Positions 5,635 through 5,854 of a stretch of 5,854 nucleotides of DNA are shown piece after piece (the first letter of the stretch is position 1; each line of letters opens with the position of its first letter). Source of the DNA: an uncultured Gammaproteobacteria bacterium (lineage in GTDB: Bacteria; Pseudomonadota; Gammaproteobacteria; GCA-001735895); NCBI GenBank assembly GCA_937980285.1, contig CALJQI010000081.1, positions 1 to 5,854 on the forward strand, written 5' to 3'. The position numbers were made by a program, and so were the translations under genes. The notes beneath the pieces were generated by a model, which saw only the letters and a list, made by a program, of their open reading frames with translations, was not told the DNA's origin and did not search any database.

Positions 5635-5854
5635 ATGACCAGTCCGAAGTTGACCGTGAAACAGCTGTTCGATCGTGAAAGCTGTACCTACACCTATCTA
5701 TTGATTGATCCCGATACCGGCGAAGGCGCTATCATCGACGCGGTGCTGGAAACTTTCGAGCGCGACATGCAGATTATCAACGAACTGGGGGTGGAATTGC
5801 TGTACGCGATCGAAACCCACGCGCATGCCGACCATATCACCTCTGCCGGAAAAA
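5635..5854 (+). CDS. Persulfide dioxygenase-like MBL-fold protein (ETHE1/Blh type), N-terminal part only
   Basis: The reading frame from ATG 5635 runs open off the right edge after 73 codons. The sequence is characteristic of the ETHE1-like branch of the metallo-beta-lactamase fold: LFDRESCTYTYLL (11-23), then IDPDTGEGAIIDAVLE (24-39), then the metal motif THAHADH (61-67). Family members are mononuclear iron enzymes that oxidise glutathione persulfide to sulfite in the sulfide-oxidation pathway, in the cytoplasm of bacteria. A GGGG stretch about 8 nt before the ATG is a weak ribosome site. About 160-280 residues should follow, sometimes with a rhodanese domain or a sulfide:quinone reductase neighbour, but none of that is visible. 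A generic MBL-fold hydrolase is a less likely alternative, because the STYTYLL-like start and ETH-AHADHIT pattern are typical of the dioxygenase group. Confidence 0.85.
   Translation, partial: MTSPKLTVKQLFDRESCTYTYLLIDPDTGEGAIIDAVLETFERDMQIINELGVELLYAIETHAHADHITSAGK

Noticed and set aside
1..5854. CRISPR array, tRNA/rRNA gene, insertion sequence or toxin-antitoxin pair
   Set aside because: Reading by eye on both strands, I saw no direct repeat array, cloverleaf-like sequence, transposase motif or paired small toxin/antitoxin frames.

Overview
The window looks like chromosomal DNA from a proteobacterium, most probably a gammaproteobacterium. It is moderately GC-rich, densely coded, and its proteins resemble marine or environmental proteobacterial families. 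This is judged from protein character only, as no rRNA or phylogenetic marker is present.

Layout from right to left. At the right edge, on the plus strand, the first 73 codons of a metallo-beta-lactamase-fold protein of the ETHE1/persulfide dioxygenase type begin at 5635. A 100-bp divergent intergenic region (5535-5634) holds a plausible promoter and a perfect 13-bp palindrome. It separates that gene from a minus-strand gene for a small membrane-anchored NERD (nuclease-related) domain protein (5534-4920). After a further 116 bp, a minus-strand operon for a tripartite TRAP transporter fills the rest of the window. It encodes a Tat-exported substrate-binding protein (dctP-type, 4803-3712), a small permease (dctQ-type, 3644-2595) and a large permease (dctM-type, 2592 to beyond base 1).

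The three TRAP genes are of the mannitol/chloroaromatic/2-oxo-acid subgroup (FcbT1-2-3 / TakP-like). The binding protein would capture an organic acid in the periplasm and deliver it to the QM membrane complex, which imports it using a sodium gradient. An inverted repeat with a T-rich 3' flank lies between the binding-protein and permease genes. It could make the binding protein more abundant than the permease.

The most unusual content is in the permease genes. The large permease reads open through all 864 codons to the window edge. After the DctM domain ends near residue 550 it carries at least 295 residues of charged, heptad-rich, probably coiled-coil sequence. It also has two internal insertions, one of them with two extra hydrophobic segments. 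The small permease is about twice the usual DctQ length because of an extra N-terminal membrane domain. No RNA gene, CRISPR array, insertion sequence or complete mobile element was seen.
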